A program made the position numbers and the translations under genes. A stretch of 64,000 nucleotides of DNA from Macrothele yani (lineage: Eukaryota; Arthropoda; Arachnida; Araneae; Macrothelidae). The DNA lies in NCBI GenBank assembly GCA_039090855.1, contig CM077011.1, positions 24,209,001 through 24,273,000 of the forward strand, read 5' to 3'. Below the pieces are notes generated by a model. It did no database searches. It worked only from the letters and a program-made list of their open reading frames with translations, and was not told the DNA's origin. Below are positions 52,253-62,731 of the stretch, piece by piece (position 1 is the first letter of the stretch; every line of letters starts with the position of its first letter).

Positions 52253-53290
52253 TAAAGGGTAATGGAGATTATTTAACTCACCTTCGTTTTGCTGATGACG
52301 TCGTCATTTTGGCAACTGCACTTTCAGAGATGCAGAGTATGATCGAGGAATTTGATGAGAAGAGTAAAGAAGTGGAATTAAAAATGAACTTTCAGAAGAC
52401 AAAACTGATGCACGTGCAATGCTTTTACAAGAAATGAGGATTTATCGATTAACCCTTTAACGACCATGACGCAAAAATCTTGTATCACTCTAAATACCAT
52501 AACGCCTGAAACTGTCTGTTGTTTCACATCTTTGTTCGATAACAGCAATTGTGACTGAGGGTGACTCCTGGTGATCCCTCATAGGTCGAGAAAATTTGAA
52601 TAACACGGAAGGGTGGGAAATCTGACTCACTCTAGACAGGCCTTTCGGGCGGCTACGGGCGTTTTGGGCGTTATGGTCGTTAAAGGGTTAATGGGGAAAG
52701 CTGGAGATAACTGATAGCTATATTTACCTTGGACAGCAGATAACAAGCAAAGGTCAAATTGATGAAGAAATTGATCCGCGTATAAAACTTGGTTGGAGAG
52801 CTTTTGGAAGAAACAGTACAATTTTTAAGAACAATAGGCCTTTATGTCTTAAAAGAAAAGTGATTAATCAGTTCATTCTTCTAGTGCTTACGTACGGAGC
52901 AGAGACGTGGACCTCAACCAAAAAATACATACAGTGACTGCAGACAGCTGAAGCGTGGAAAGATGCATGCTTGGCGTAACCAGGAGAGATAAGAAGAGGA
53001 ACTCATAGATAAGGAAAATGAGGAGAGTGGAAAGCATCATGAGCAGAGTAAAATCCCTGAAATGGCAATGGACTAGACATGTTGCCTAAGGAAAAGACCA
53101 CCGATGGACAATCGAAATTCTAGACTGGATTCCAAGGGACAGGAAAAGACCCAGAAGACGACCACATTGGACATGAATGGATTAATTTCGAAAGCATGGA
53201 GGCGTGACATGGAGGAAATTCGCGCAAGTTAGACCATTGTGGAAGAAACTTGGGGAGACTTTCATTCAGCAGTGAATTGATAATATTTAT
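52253..53290 (+). pseudogene. RTE LINE copy 3, 5'-truncated, older
   Basis: It begins in the RT catalytic region (HLRFADDVVILATA) and runs to GETFIQQ and the stop, with many stops and indels relative to copy 1, so it is older. It is interrupted by the MITE at 52453-52687. Confidence 0.85.
52453..52687. mobile_element. piggyBac-type MITE in LINE copy 3
   Basis: Inverted termini CCCTTTAACGACCATGACGC and CCCTTTAACGACCATAACGC flanked by TTAA on both sides (52449-52452; 52688-52691). TTAA target and CCCTTT ends are typical of piggyBac. 235 bp, no coding capacity. Confidence 0.9.
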
Positions 53291-53293
53291 ACA

Positions 53294-53882
53294 CACTGGT
53301 GTCCAAAATTAACGTGAGAAACACAAAATCGATACGACAGAGTTTAATGGCATCTGGTAGTGACGTACGTATATACGAGTATATCGATAACGCAGCAATA
53401 CACACAACAAAAAATAATTGTCACTACCGCAGAAGGAAGAAACATACGCATGACAGCATGTGAGTCCCAATGTGATGCAGCAAGTGGCGCGGATGTCAAG
53501 GGGCCAATCGGGAGTGTTATTTTCCGAACAGCGATTCAGCTCTCAAAACGAGCCAACATTCAGTTTATAAGACCGTGAGTAAGAGTTTATGAGGTAAGTC
53601 CCGCTTCTCCACCAAGGCGCATCGAAGTCCACAGAGGATTCTGGGAGTGGTTCGCGGGTTTGAAATTGTCATCTCCAGGCCATTCTACTTGACTCGACAC
53701 ATTCAGCCATCTTGTTATCTGAGTTTGCGATTGCCTTGTTTCTAATCTACCCATCGCTCTACATCGTGAAGAGTCTTGTAAGAGACGATACGAAGCCATC
53801 CTTTTACTAACGGCCCTACTGAAGCTTCAATTGCCGCATCCTGTTCTGAACAATGTTTATAAGATCTCTCTCTCTCTCTCTC
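53294..53882. other. Possible Tc1-like 5' end and unassigned sequence
   Basis: CACTGGTGTCCAAAATTAAC at 53294 resembles the Tc1 termini in this window, but no inverse end or transposase follows. A TC run closes the stretch at 53862-53880. Confidence 0.3.
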
Positions 53883-54025
53883 TCACTATGAAAATTAGTT
53901 TGGTTCCTTTGGGGGGGGTTGCGGTATCAGTGGTTTTGCTGAGTTTAATGTTGGTGCTTGAGTGGGCGGTAGCGTTTATTCAAGAATACGTTTTTAGAGT
54001 ACTGGTAATGTTCTATTATTTGTAG
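53883..54025 (+). pseudogene. atp6: Nuclear mitochondrial insertion: atp6 3' end
   Basis: KISLVPLGGVAV..., then EWAVAFIQEYVFRVLVMFYY and TAG match the C-terminus of ATP synthase subunit a (LE.AVA.IQ.YVF.VL..LY). It is directly followed by cox3, the common animal mitochondrial order. Confidence 0.85.
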
Positions 54026-54029
54026 GGTT

Positions 54030-54478
54030 ATTAAGTTGATAGTTGTGTTTCGTCCTTATCATATGGTAACAATGAAATCTTGCCCTTTAATGATGGGTTT
54101 AGGAGTATTAGGAATAGTAATAGGTGTAGTTAAAATAATATTTTCTGTAGAGTATGATTTGCTAGTTTTATCTTTTTGTTTCCTTATTATAGTAGTTGTG
54201 GTCTCTTGGCGGAATGTGATTCGAGAGAGAACTTTTCATGTATGTCACATAAAGGATGTCTTTAGGGAGTTAGTGGTAGGAAAATTGTTGTTTATTGTGT
54301 CAGAGTTGTTATTGTTTTGCATCTATTTTTGAGCTTTTTTTCATTTTAGATTGGAGCGCACGATGGACTTGGGCTCTCTGTGGCCTCCTTGAGGGGTTGA
54401 GGCGTTTAATCCTTTTCAAGTTCATTTGTTGAATACGGTAATTTTGTTATTTTCGGGGATGAGAAGATATATAATGGG
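54030..54478 (+). pseudogene. cox3: Nuclear mitochondrial insertion: cox3 5' part
   Basis: FRPYHMVTM, GLGVLGIVIGVVKIIFSVEY, WRNVIRERTFHVCHIKDVFR, LLFIVSELLLFCIYF, then AFFHF, LGSLWPP, GVEAFNPFQVHLLNTVILLF match cytochrome c oxidase subunit III in order. TGA at 54330 falls where Trp is conserved, and AGA falls at a Ser, fitting the invertebrate mitochondrial code, so this cannot be a nuclear-coded gene. It probably starts at ATT 54030. It is cut at about 54478 by the next mariner. Confidence 0.92.
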
Positions 54479-54479
54479 T

Positions 54480-55660
54480 GTGTGCAAAAGTTATACCCGG
54501 TTTTTGTAATAGATGCGAAATGCGATCGGAATAGTTACGTCACAGGTGACGCTGCGCTGACGAATTTTCGTCCATTAACGCGTGGAGCAGTAGAGTATAT
54601 AGAGGCACTAGGTTTGTCTGAGTAAGGCATTCGTAACGGAAATCACGGACGGTGCTAACATGGCATGCGATGAGGAGCACATTAGATATTGTTTACTGAT
54701 CGAGATCGATAAAAGCAAAGCTGCCACCGCGGCTTACCGCAACATCTGTCAAGTGTGTGGGGAGGATGCAGTTGCTCATAGCACATGTCGCCGTTGGTTT
54801 CGGAAATTCCGGCGTGGAGACAGAAGCTGTAAAAATCAACCACGTCCTGGACGTCCATCCATGGTTTCTGACGATGTTTTGGACCAAGCGATAACCAATA
54901 ACACACATCCAACCGTTCAGGAATTAGCGAAAGCGTTGTCGGTGCACAGAACAACAGTTGAAAGACGGATGCATTCGCTTGGGTTCATCATTAAGTTCGC
55001 TAACTGGGTTTCGCACCAGCTTTCCACAAAACGACGACAGAGGAGAATTCGTACCTGTGCTTCTTTGATTTTTCGTAGCAAAAATTCAACCATTTTTGAG
55101 ACGAACTGTAACGGGTGATGAGACATGAGTACTGTAACGTAATATAAAGCGTCAACGGACTGTGTAGAAAGCCGCGGAACCTACTCCATCGTCCTCAAAA
55201 GAAGGAATGCAACCCGAAAAGGTTTCGTTGAGTGTTTGGTGGAATATCCAGGAAATTATCAACTGGGAGGTGTTGGCATCTAACCGAACGATAAATGCTG
55301 ACCTCCAGTTCGAACAGTTGGACAGATTGCGAGAACAGCTGACATCGAAGCAGCCAACACTCGTCAATCGCAAAGGCGTGATCCTTCATCATGATAACGC
55401 CAAACCTCATGCTGCTTTAATCACTCGGCAAAAAACACTGGACTTTGTTTGGGAAGTGTAACTTCACCCGGCGTATTCCCCTGACCTGGCATCTACAGAC
55501 TACCACCTTTTTCGATCATTACAGAACGCCTTCGTTCTCCAAACCTTCTAAGATATGAACGATGTGAAAACGGCATTACATGACTTTTTTGACTGTAAAA
55601 CACAGGATTTTTAGAGGTGCCGTGCCATCATAATTTTTTCTTTATCAAACTCCGATAAAT
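54480..55660 (+). pseudogene. Mariner-type transposase, inactive
   Basis: The first 153 codons (54660-55118) are open: HIRYCLLIEIDKSKAATAAY, CRRWFRKFRRGDRSCKNQPR, PTVQELAKALSVHRTTVERR and WVSHQLSTK. Broken frames continue with VTGDET (first Asp, followed by stops), MQPEKVSLSVWWNIQEIINW, QLDRLREQLTSKQPTLVNRK, GVILHHDNAKPHAALITRQK (second Asp) and YSPDLASTDYHLFRSLQNAF (third Asp). The left end cuts the mitochondrial insertion, so it came later. Confidence 0.87.
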
Positions 55661-56722
55661 CGGCAGCTATTCTCATTCTGACTCCGAACACTCTACTAAC
55701 CGAAAGCCGGTCCTCGGTTGGTATATATACTGCTCTGTGAACTTCACCTGCGCCACCCTTTGGTCTCCAGGCGCGCTCATTTCTCTAGGCTGGTGGTGGT
55801 CATAATGTAATATCTTATCGGTGTATATGTTCAATTATAGCACTTCCTAGGGATTGAATAGTACTCATTTTTTCAGCTTGGAAAAAGGACTGAGATCTGT
55901 GCGATTTAATTCTAGAACAAAGTGATTACAGCTTAAACTTAGTTTCCAGATATTCGTGTTGAAAGCCTTTTAAAGGTTCCTGTAACGTCTCGCGTGGTTT
56001 CCTGAAAGCCATGAGCTTTACGTTAGCCAGGACAATAACAAACATATCTGTAATTTACTTTTAAGTTGCAGTTGCTAAGCATGTTGTGGAATATATGTCC
56101 GAAAGCAACCACAGATGCCAAGATCATTCAAGTCTAGCCCAAAGACTGATTTATTTAGTCGTAGAGCCACTTTGAAGTAACGTTAGAGGAAAGAAGATGT
56201 GTTTCTAGATTCCTGAGGCTGATAAGGAAAACACGATGCTGCACTTTTCAGTTTCCACACAGGATAAAAAAACCGGAAACCTTGAATAAAGGAAAAGAAA
56301 GTAATTTATCTTCATGGAACCATTAACGGGTGGCAAAGTAATTCAAAAAGAAACGTTGAAGTGTGAAATTTTGTGAAGGACGGAAAGTGCTTTTTGCTGA
56401 AAGGAACTGATTCAGGTAGTCTATTACGCCTTAAGTGTAACAGACAACACAGTCTATTAAAAAAGTGCATTTACAGCATAAACGAAAATACATGCGTGTT
56501 TCAACAACAAGAGATATTTATAAACATTCACAGCATAGTTGCTGTAACGAACAACTTGACAAGTGTTTGTAAATATGTGATAAAATCATTCGGTTGCACT
56601 GCTGTGCATTAACATATTTCCGAATGTGTTTAAGAAAATCTTCGAAACAGTGTTGAAGTTGAGTTTAGATTTCCATTTTAGATATCCTTTATCACACACA
56701 TGCTGGGAAGACGTGCGATATA
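55661..56722. other. No recognised feature
   Basis: AT-rich sequence; one 79-codon plus-strand frame (56373-56612) with no known family. No match within the window. Confidence 0.4.
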
Positions 56723-57942
56723 CACTGAGTGGCCACTTTACTATGACCACCTGACAGTTTTAAGCAAATGAGCTATGGCTGCACGCTGTTACCGCCAGAG
56801 GGCGAGGCTAGTATAAAAAAGGAAAGCTTACTGCTTGCGACAGTAGTAGAAGTGATGTTTGGATGACGAGATAGGTAAACAATGCGATTTGACGGACTTT
56901 CAGCGTGGGATGATTGTAGGAGCTCGGAGCCATGGAGCGAGTATTACTGAAACCGCCACATTCGTGAAATCTTCCAGAGCAGCTGTTGTTAAAGTGTTTA
57001 AAGACTGGACTGTCAGCCAAAAAACTGGGTCTCTACGTGCAACGTGTTGTCGTCATCGACTAGTGACTGCTCGGGCGGAACGGAGAGTGTCCAGACTGGT
57101 AACAGACAACAGAAGGGCAACAGTGCAGCAAATTACAGACCATCTTAATCAAGGATCTCTTCAAATGATCTCTGCACGCACTGTTTGCTGTACACTGCAT
57201 CGGATGGGATATGGCAGCCGAATGCTTCTTCGAACACCTTTGCTGTTTGCAGTTAACAAGTGAAAACGTCTCCAGTTCGCACAGGAGCACAAGAATTGGA
57301 CAGTCGATAATTGGAAACAAAGTATGTGGTCCGATGAATAACGTTTTCAGTTGCACCATGCCGATGGCCGAGTGAGAATTTGGCGGAAACAGCACGAAAG
57401 CATGAACCCAAATGCATTGCTACAACCCTTCAAGCTGGTGGAGGCAACGTCATGGTTCGGGAAATGTTTTCCTGGCATTCTTTGGGCCCTTTAATTCGTG
57501 TTGATCAATGTCTGACGGGCACATCATATCTAACCATCGTTGCGGACCAAGTGCATACTGTCATGTGGATGGTTTATCCCAATGGCGATGGCTACTTTCA
57601 ACAAGATAATGCGTCCTGCCATAGTGCTCGTATTGTACAGGATTAGTTTCAGGAACATGCCGGTGAGTTTACTTTGCTAAGGTGGCCCCCACAATTTCCA
57701 GATCTCAACCCCATTGATAATTTGTGAGATGAAGTTGAACGAGCCATCAGACAGCTGGATCTACAACCCTGCAATCTCACACTCCTGGAAAGTGCTATTC
57801 ATCAAGCATGGTCTCAGATTCCACAAACCACTTATCAATATCTCGTGGAGTCCATGCAATGAAGAATCGACGCAGTATTAATGGCAAAAGGTGGGCCAAC
57901 GAAGTACTGAGGAACTAGTCATAATAAAGTGGCCACTCAGTG
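56723..57942 (+). mobile_element. Tc1-like transposon with TIRs and TA, defective
   Basis: Inverted ends CACTGAGTGGCCACTTTACT (56723) and the inverse ending at 57942, TA outside both. The transposase is in two frames: CDLTDFQRGMIVGARSHGAS and TATFVKSSRAAVVKVFKDW (HTH), MISARTVCCTLHRMGYGSR, FAQEHKNWTVDNWKQSMWSD (first Asp, then a stop), GDGYFQQDNASCHSARIVQD (second Asp) and PDLNPIDNL, where the catalytic Glu has become Asp, followed by a stop at the Trp. Confidence 0.9.
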
Positions 57943-57944
57943 TA

Positions 57945-59208
57945 TTGGGCTGATGCATAAGCTCGTGTCGTTTTTTTCGCAGCACTACAGGAATGTATTA
58001 CTTTAGAAGGGAAAACGGAATCAATCAACTATATATTCTCCCCCCGTTTTTAACGATGGTGTTACAACGTCAGGATAGGTCTGCAATACCATTTTTGAAA
58101 TAAAGTGCAGGTTTTGTTGCGAAATAATCAAGGACATTCTGGAGCTCAACATCACTGTTGAATGTTCTGCCACGCGGTGCCTTCGAAAGAGATCGGAACA
58201 GGGGATAGTCTCGAAAGGGCCACACCTGGGGAATAGGCCGGATGTGGAAAGATATATCATGTCCTGAATGGCCATTTTAGTCATGTTTGCACTTTGAGGG
58301 CGCGCGTTATCATGTTGGAGAAGGACACCATGGCGCCGATGTGGCCGTTTCTGCTGAATTTCTCCCTCTGCACGGCGGAGATGCTCACAATAGAATGCAG
58401 CGTTGATGGCCCGATTCCTCAGCAGCATTTCCCAGTGAATAATGCCTTCCATGTCCCACCAGACACACAACATGATCTTCGCAGGATGAAGGTCACGAGG
58501 TGTGGTCTTTTTGTTTGGGCTTAACCATTCTCTCCAATGCCTAAAATTCACGTACAGGCACCACAATTCATCTCCAGTAACAATACGTGAGAACATTCGC
58601 GATAACGGGCGAGCAAGGAACCACATATGGCAATACGCTGTTTCTTATTGTCCTCGGTGGGAGTGGGAGGCACCCAAGACCCCAATTTCTGGTCCTTTCC
58701 CTTGCGTTCCAGGAGTCACATCACGGTGGCCTGATAACAGTCCATCTCAGTGAACAATTCGCGTGTGGTTCAACGCGGATTCAAGTGGATGAGATATTTC
58801 AAACGCTCCTCATCAAAGTGAGACGGACCACCTGAGCGTGGAGAGTCGTTGTGTTCAAAATTGGCACCTAGGAACCTCTCAAACAATTTGCGGGATATCC
58901 TCGGGGCAATAGCATCCTCCCCGTATACAGCATAAATCTGTCAAGTAGCCTCGGCGGCTGTGGATTATTTGTTAAACTCGTAGAGAATAAGATGTCAAAA
59001 ATGTTCATTCCTCTGTACTTGACACTCCATACTTCCGGATCTGAAAACAAAACAAAAAAAACATTAGCCACAATCACACAACACGATATGATTTAGATAC
59101 ACGATATTACTGGCTACATTTTGTTGTACAACTGACCATCTGCACCGTCAATACTGACCTGGGAAACACTCGTGAAATAAAACGCCATAAACTTATGCAT
59201 CAATCTAA
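57945..59208 (-). mobile_element. Mariner element with TIRs and TA, defective
   Basis: Ends TTGGGCTGATGCATAAGCTC (57945) and the inverse near 59208; TA at 57943-57944 and 59209-59210. The minus-strand gene keeps 201 open codons (58626-58021): FSRIVTGDELWCLYVNFRHW (first Asp), HPAKIMLCVWWDMEGIIHWE, HRRHGVLLQHDNARPQSANM (second Asp), then a frameshift in the third-Asp block and ILHF...GGEYIVD end. The N-terminal third is scrambled by stops. Its left TA is shared with the Tc1 element. Confidence 0.9.
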
Positions 59209-60378
59209 TAATATATCGTTTTGATGTCATCATCGTCAACCATTATCAATCCACTGCTGGACGAAAGTCTACCCAAGTTTCCTCCACAACGGTCTGTCTT
59301 GTGCCAGTCTCCTCCATGTCATTTCCGCATACTTTCGAATTTCATCCGCCGATCTCCCATGTGGTCTTCTTCTGGGTCTTTTTCTGTCCCTTGGAATCCA
59401 ATCAAAAATTTCGGCTGTCCATCCATGGTCTGTCCTTCTGGCAGTATGTCCAGCCCATTACCATTTCAGGGATTTAACTCTGATCATGATGTCTTCCACT
59501 CTTGTCATTGTTCGGATCCACGAGTTCCTCTTCTTATCTCTCCTGGTGACACCAGACATGCACCTCTCCATGCTTTTCTTAGTTGTCTGCAGCCTTTGTA
59601 TGTCTCTTTTAGTTAAGGTCCACGTCTCTGCACCATACGTAAGCATTGGAAGGATGTATTGATCAAACACTTTTCTTTTAAGACATATTAGCATATTTCT
59701 CTTGAAAATTATGCTGTTTCTTCCAAAAGCTCTCCAGGAAAGTTTTGTACGCCAATATTTTCTTCATTAATGTCTCCCTCACTTGATATCTGCTGTCCAA
59801 GATAAAGGTACGTGTCTGTTATCTCCAGCTTTTCTCCATCAATCGATAAATCTTCATTTCTTGTAAAAGCATTGAACATCACTTTTGTCTTCTGAAAGTT
59901 CCTTTTTAATCCCACTTCGTTACTCTTGTCAGCAAGTTCCTGGATCATACTCTGCAGCTCTTATGGGGTAGTTGCAAAAATGACTACGTCATCAGCAAAA
60001 CGAAGGTGGGTTAGATAATCTCTATTAATCTTTATCCCTTTGTTTTCCCAGTTTAGTGATTGAAAGACATTTTCCAATGTGGCATTAAAGAGCTTGGGAG
60101 ATATGGTGTCACCTTGTCTCACTCCCTTTCCAATTTTTATGTGTGTTGTATTTTCAAACAGCAGTATTAATGTATGCATATACAACTGACTATCTGCACC
60201 GTCACTAATGACCTGGGAATAACACTCGTGAAATAAAACGGTATGAACTTATGCATCAACCCAATAATATATCGTTTTGATGTACAACTCACCATCTGCG
60301 CCGTCACTACTAACCTGGGAAACACTCGTGAAATAAAACAGTATGAACTTATTCATCAACCCAATAATATATCTATTA
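59130..60378. repeat. Mariner 3' end triplicated (~100-bp units), split by a LINE
   Basis: TACAACTGACCATCTGC through CATCAATCTAATAATATATC and GTTTTGATG occurs at 59130-59226, again at 60181-60281 and 60282-60378, the last two directly adjoining. The LINE at 59227-60165 separates the first from the second. Confidence 0.75.
59227..60165 (-). pseudogene. RTE LINE copy 4, 5'-truncated
   Basis: From the TCATCATCGTCAACC tail through the C-terminal region (RRDKKRNSWIRTMTRVEDIM, DQYILPMLTYGAETWTLTKR) to the RT (FADDVVIFATTP, LLFENTTHIKIGKGVRQGDT) on the minus strand. Frames are broken by a few indels. Here the T run after FADDVVI has five T, as in copy 2. Confidence 0.88.
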
Positions 60379-60904
60379 TTTCGGTAGGTGGTCATATTAT
60401 TCTGATACGATCATGTATAAATACCACTGTCGTCATATAAGTGCCGCATGTTTGCTGTCTGCCATGTATCCACTCGGCAGAAACCTTAGCGGCAAACTGG
60501 AATCTACCGTTACACCGAGGAGCGCAACTCGGAATTTTTCTGAAGACGGTTATGATATTGAGGAAATCTATATGAGACGTAAACCAATAATTTGCATATA
60601 ACATCGATATATTTTTTATATCTTTGTGAAAAAGAAATTCTACCGTGACTCGTATCACTAGATATTTACGAGAAGTATTTAATAAGTAAAGTCACCGCGC
60701 AAGTGTCTCGCCCAGCGCATGACTTGTTGCCTAACAAGCAGTCAGACGGCAAACGATTCTTTGTGCCTTAAGCTTCATTTTGTTGCGTAATAGAACTCTG
60801 CACATTTATTTGTACATTGTATTTAAAATGCATAATGCTTTTTCAACTGTGCCAACTGGTATCAAAATAATGATCAGTTACAGAGATTTTTAACTAATAA
60901 AAAT
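60379..60904. other. No recognised feature
   Basis: Two short overlapping frames (60413-60601 plus; 60392-60658 minus) without known content. Confidence 0.35.
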
Positions 60905-61590
60905 GAACCTAACAAAGACATTCACGCGAGATTAGTGGCAGTTTATGGTTCTGAAACTTTGGACATAATCACTGTTCGTCGTTGAGTAAGAAACTCAAAG
61001 GACAGTGGAGGAATGTTGGCCGTAAAAGTTGAACCGCAAGGTGGGAGGCCAGTAATAATGGCAGCTGATGATTCGGGAATTTTGGACAAAAGCACTGTTC
61101 GTCGTTGGGTAAGATACTCAAAGGACAGTGGAGGAATGTTGGCCGTAAAGGATCAACCGCAGATTGGGATGCCAGTAATAGTGGCAGTTGATGTTTCTGA
61201 AACTTTCGACATGAGCACTGCTCGTCATTGGGTAAGAAACTCAAAGGGCAATGGAGGAATGTTGGCCGTAAAGGATCAACCGCAGATTGGGATGCCAGCA
61301 ATAGTGGCAGTTGATGTTTCTGAAACTTTCGACATGAGCACTGCTCGTCATTGGGTAAGAAACTCAAAGGGCAATGGAGGAATGCTGGCCGTAAAGGATC
61401 AGCCGCAGAGTGGGAGGCCCGTAATCGCAACTTGCGGTTTGAACAGTGAAGACGTTGATGAGCTCATCTGGGAAAATCAAAGATTTACTCATAGAACATA
61501 TTTACAGGGACGGGTTAAAAAACGTGTTAAGCGTTGGCGTATCTGCATCGAGCGTGAGAGGGACTTTATAATAAGAAGATGAAATGATAA
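60905..61590 (+). pseudogene. Mariner-type transposase with tandemly expanded HTH region
   Basis: The 5' part matches the start of a mariner lineage (LVAVYGSETLD.STVRRWVR..., then SGRPVIAT, VDELIWENQRFTHR). The 41-codon segment from SETFDMSTARHWVRNSK to QPQIGMPVIVAV is present four times in frame. After HRTYLQ the sequence jumps to RVKKRVKRWRICIERERDF, the mariner C-terminus, so the whole catalytic core is deleted. A 189-codon frame (61013-61582) stays open across three units and the end; the first unit has TGG changed to TGA. Confidence 0.85.
60969..61440 (+). repeat. 123-bp tandem repeat, four units, in frame
   Basis: GAATGTTGGCCGTAAA occurs at 61011, 61134, 61257 and 61380, exactly 123 bp apart. 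Units 2 and 3 are nearly identical. Confidence 0.93.
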
Positions 61591-62037
61591 ATGCCATTAA
61601 AAATAATTAAATAAAAATAATGCAAGTACGTTATCTTAAACAAAGCTATAATATAAAGGCAACACAATGAAGAAACTTCTCTCTTTTGTCTGGGGATTAT
61701 CTCATGTCTGAATGTCCAACGGTAAGTGCGTTTAATTTTTATTGTTCTAGTGGTATGTTTCCATGAATGTTCACAATTGCCACCATAAAAAGGGGAACGC
61801 TGGTCATGGACTTAAACGCTTGCTCACAGGCATCGGTTTTGTCGGACGAATTTTAGTCCGGAGCTGTTGGTAACAGAAAATCCTAAAATCCTTTGTCCTA
61901 ATCTATAGGTTTCGAACAGGGAGTGGTAGGCAGTCATAGCTTAATGCGTTAGAACAGCTATGAGGAGGAAGTCATAATCTACGGGATTATACCAGCCCTG
62001 AGCCTATTTAGAAGGTTTTTTATTTTATTTTATTTTT
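61591..62037. other. No recognised feature
   Basis: AT-rich sequence without frames over 60 codons or repeat matches. Confidence 0.4.
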
Positions 62038-62255
62038 ATTTTTTGAATGGAGGTTTAACGACCACAGTGAGCAACTGAATGGGCTATAAGCAGTCACCGG
62101 TCCCTGATTTGGTGCTAGCGGTTCCAGGGAATGGGAAAGAGCCAGTGATGTAAGTCAAACACACCAACCATGCATCACCGGGATTCGAAGCAAGACCAAG
62201 CTCGGACGAATACTCAGAAGCCAGCACTTAGACCACTGCTCCACCGGGCGGCTTA
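62038..62255 (-). mobile_element. SINE-A copy
   Basis: Minus strand: GCCGCCCGGTGGAGCAGTGG head, body, GGTCGTTAAACCTCCATTC, A-rich tail. Box B is damaged (GGTCTTGCTTCGAATCCC). No clear target duplication. Confidence 0.82.
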
Positions 62256-62293
62256 GCAGGCTTCACAAGGACAAGTGCATCCCACTTTTTGCC

Positions 62294-62367
62294 TTAACTC
62301 TTTGAGCAGTGAGTTTTTTAACCCTTTGAGGAGTATGAACGTACCGGTGCGTTCATACTCCTCAAAG
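62294..62367. repeat. piggyBac-type TTAA/CCCTTTGAG ends and an 18-bp perfect hairpin
   Basis: TTAACTCTTTGAGCAGTGAG at 62294 and TTAACCCTTTGAGGAG at 62319 resemble piggyBac termini. CTTTGAGGAGTATGAACG (62324-62341) is the exact inverse of 62350-62367 around an 8-base loop. Confidence 0.6.
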
Positions 62368-62731
62368 AGCAAATGAGATGTAAGGGCAGTGGAAAAATTC
62401 GAGGGTGCTCTGCAGACCGGTTACAGATAGATAGAAAGCTTCTCAATGTGGAAACGCAAAGCCTTTTCAATTTTGATTTAGGGGCGTTTAGTGGAGAATA
62501 AAATGGAGTAAACTCAAACAGAGAAACAGAAGATAGCAAATCATCACTTCTAATGCAAAATCTAAAGGGGGGGGGGGCGTCTGGGCTCTGGAGATGGGTT
62601 AAAACCTTAAAACCCTACTTTAGTTATGGTCCTGGTTACACCATCTAGGGAAAAAGTTCGAAGCAATCGAAGTAATTTTCCCGTTTCCCAATGGATGCCT
62701 TCCTGAGAAACAATGCGGAGTACAGCAACTA

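Noticed and set aside
54036..54332. Novel nuclear membrane protein
   Set aside because: Residue order is that of cytochrome c oxidase III, with TGA at a conserved Trp; it is a mitochondrial insertion.
60969..61430. Minus-strand 153-codon frame over the 123-bp repeat
   Set aside because: Antisense of the mariner HTH expansion, whose plus-strand translation matches the transposase family.
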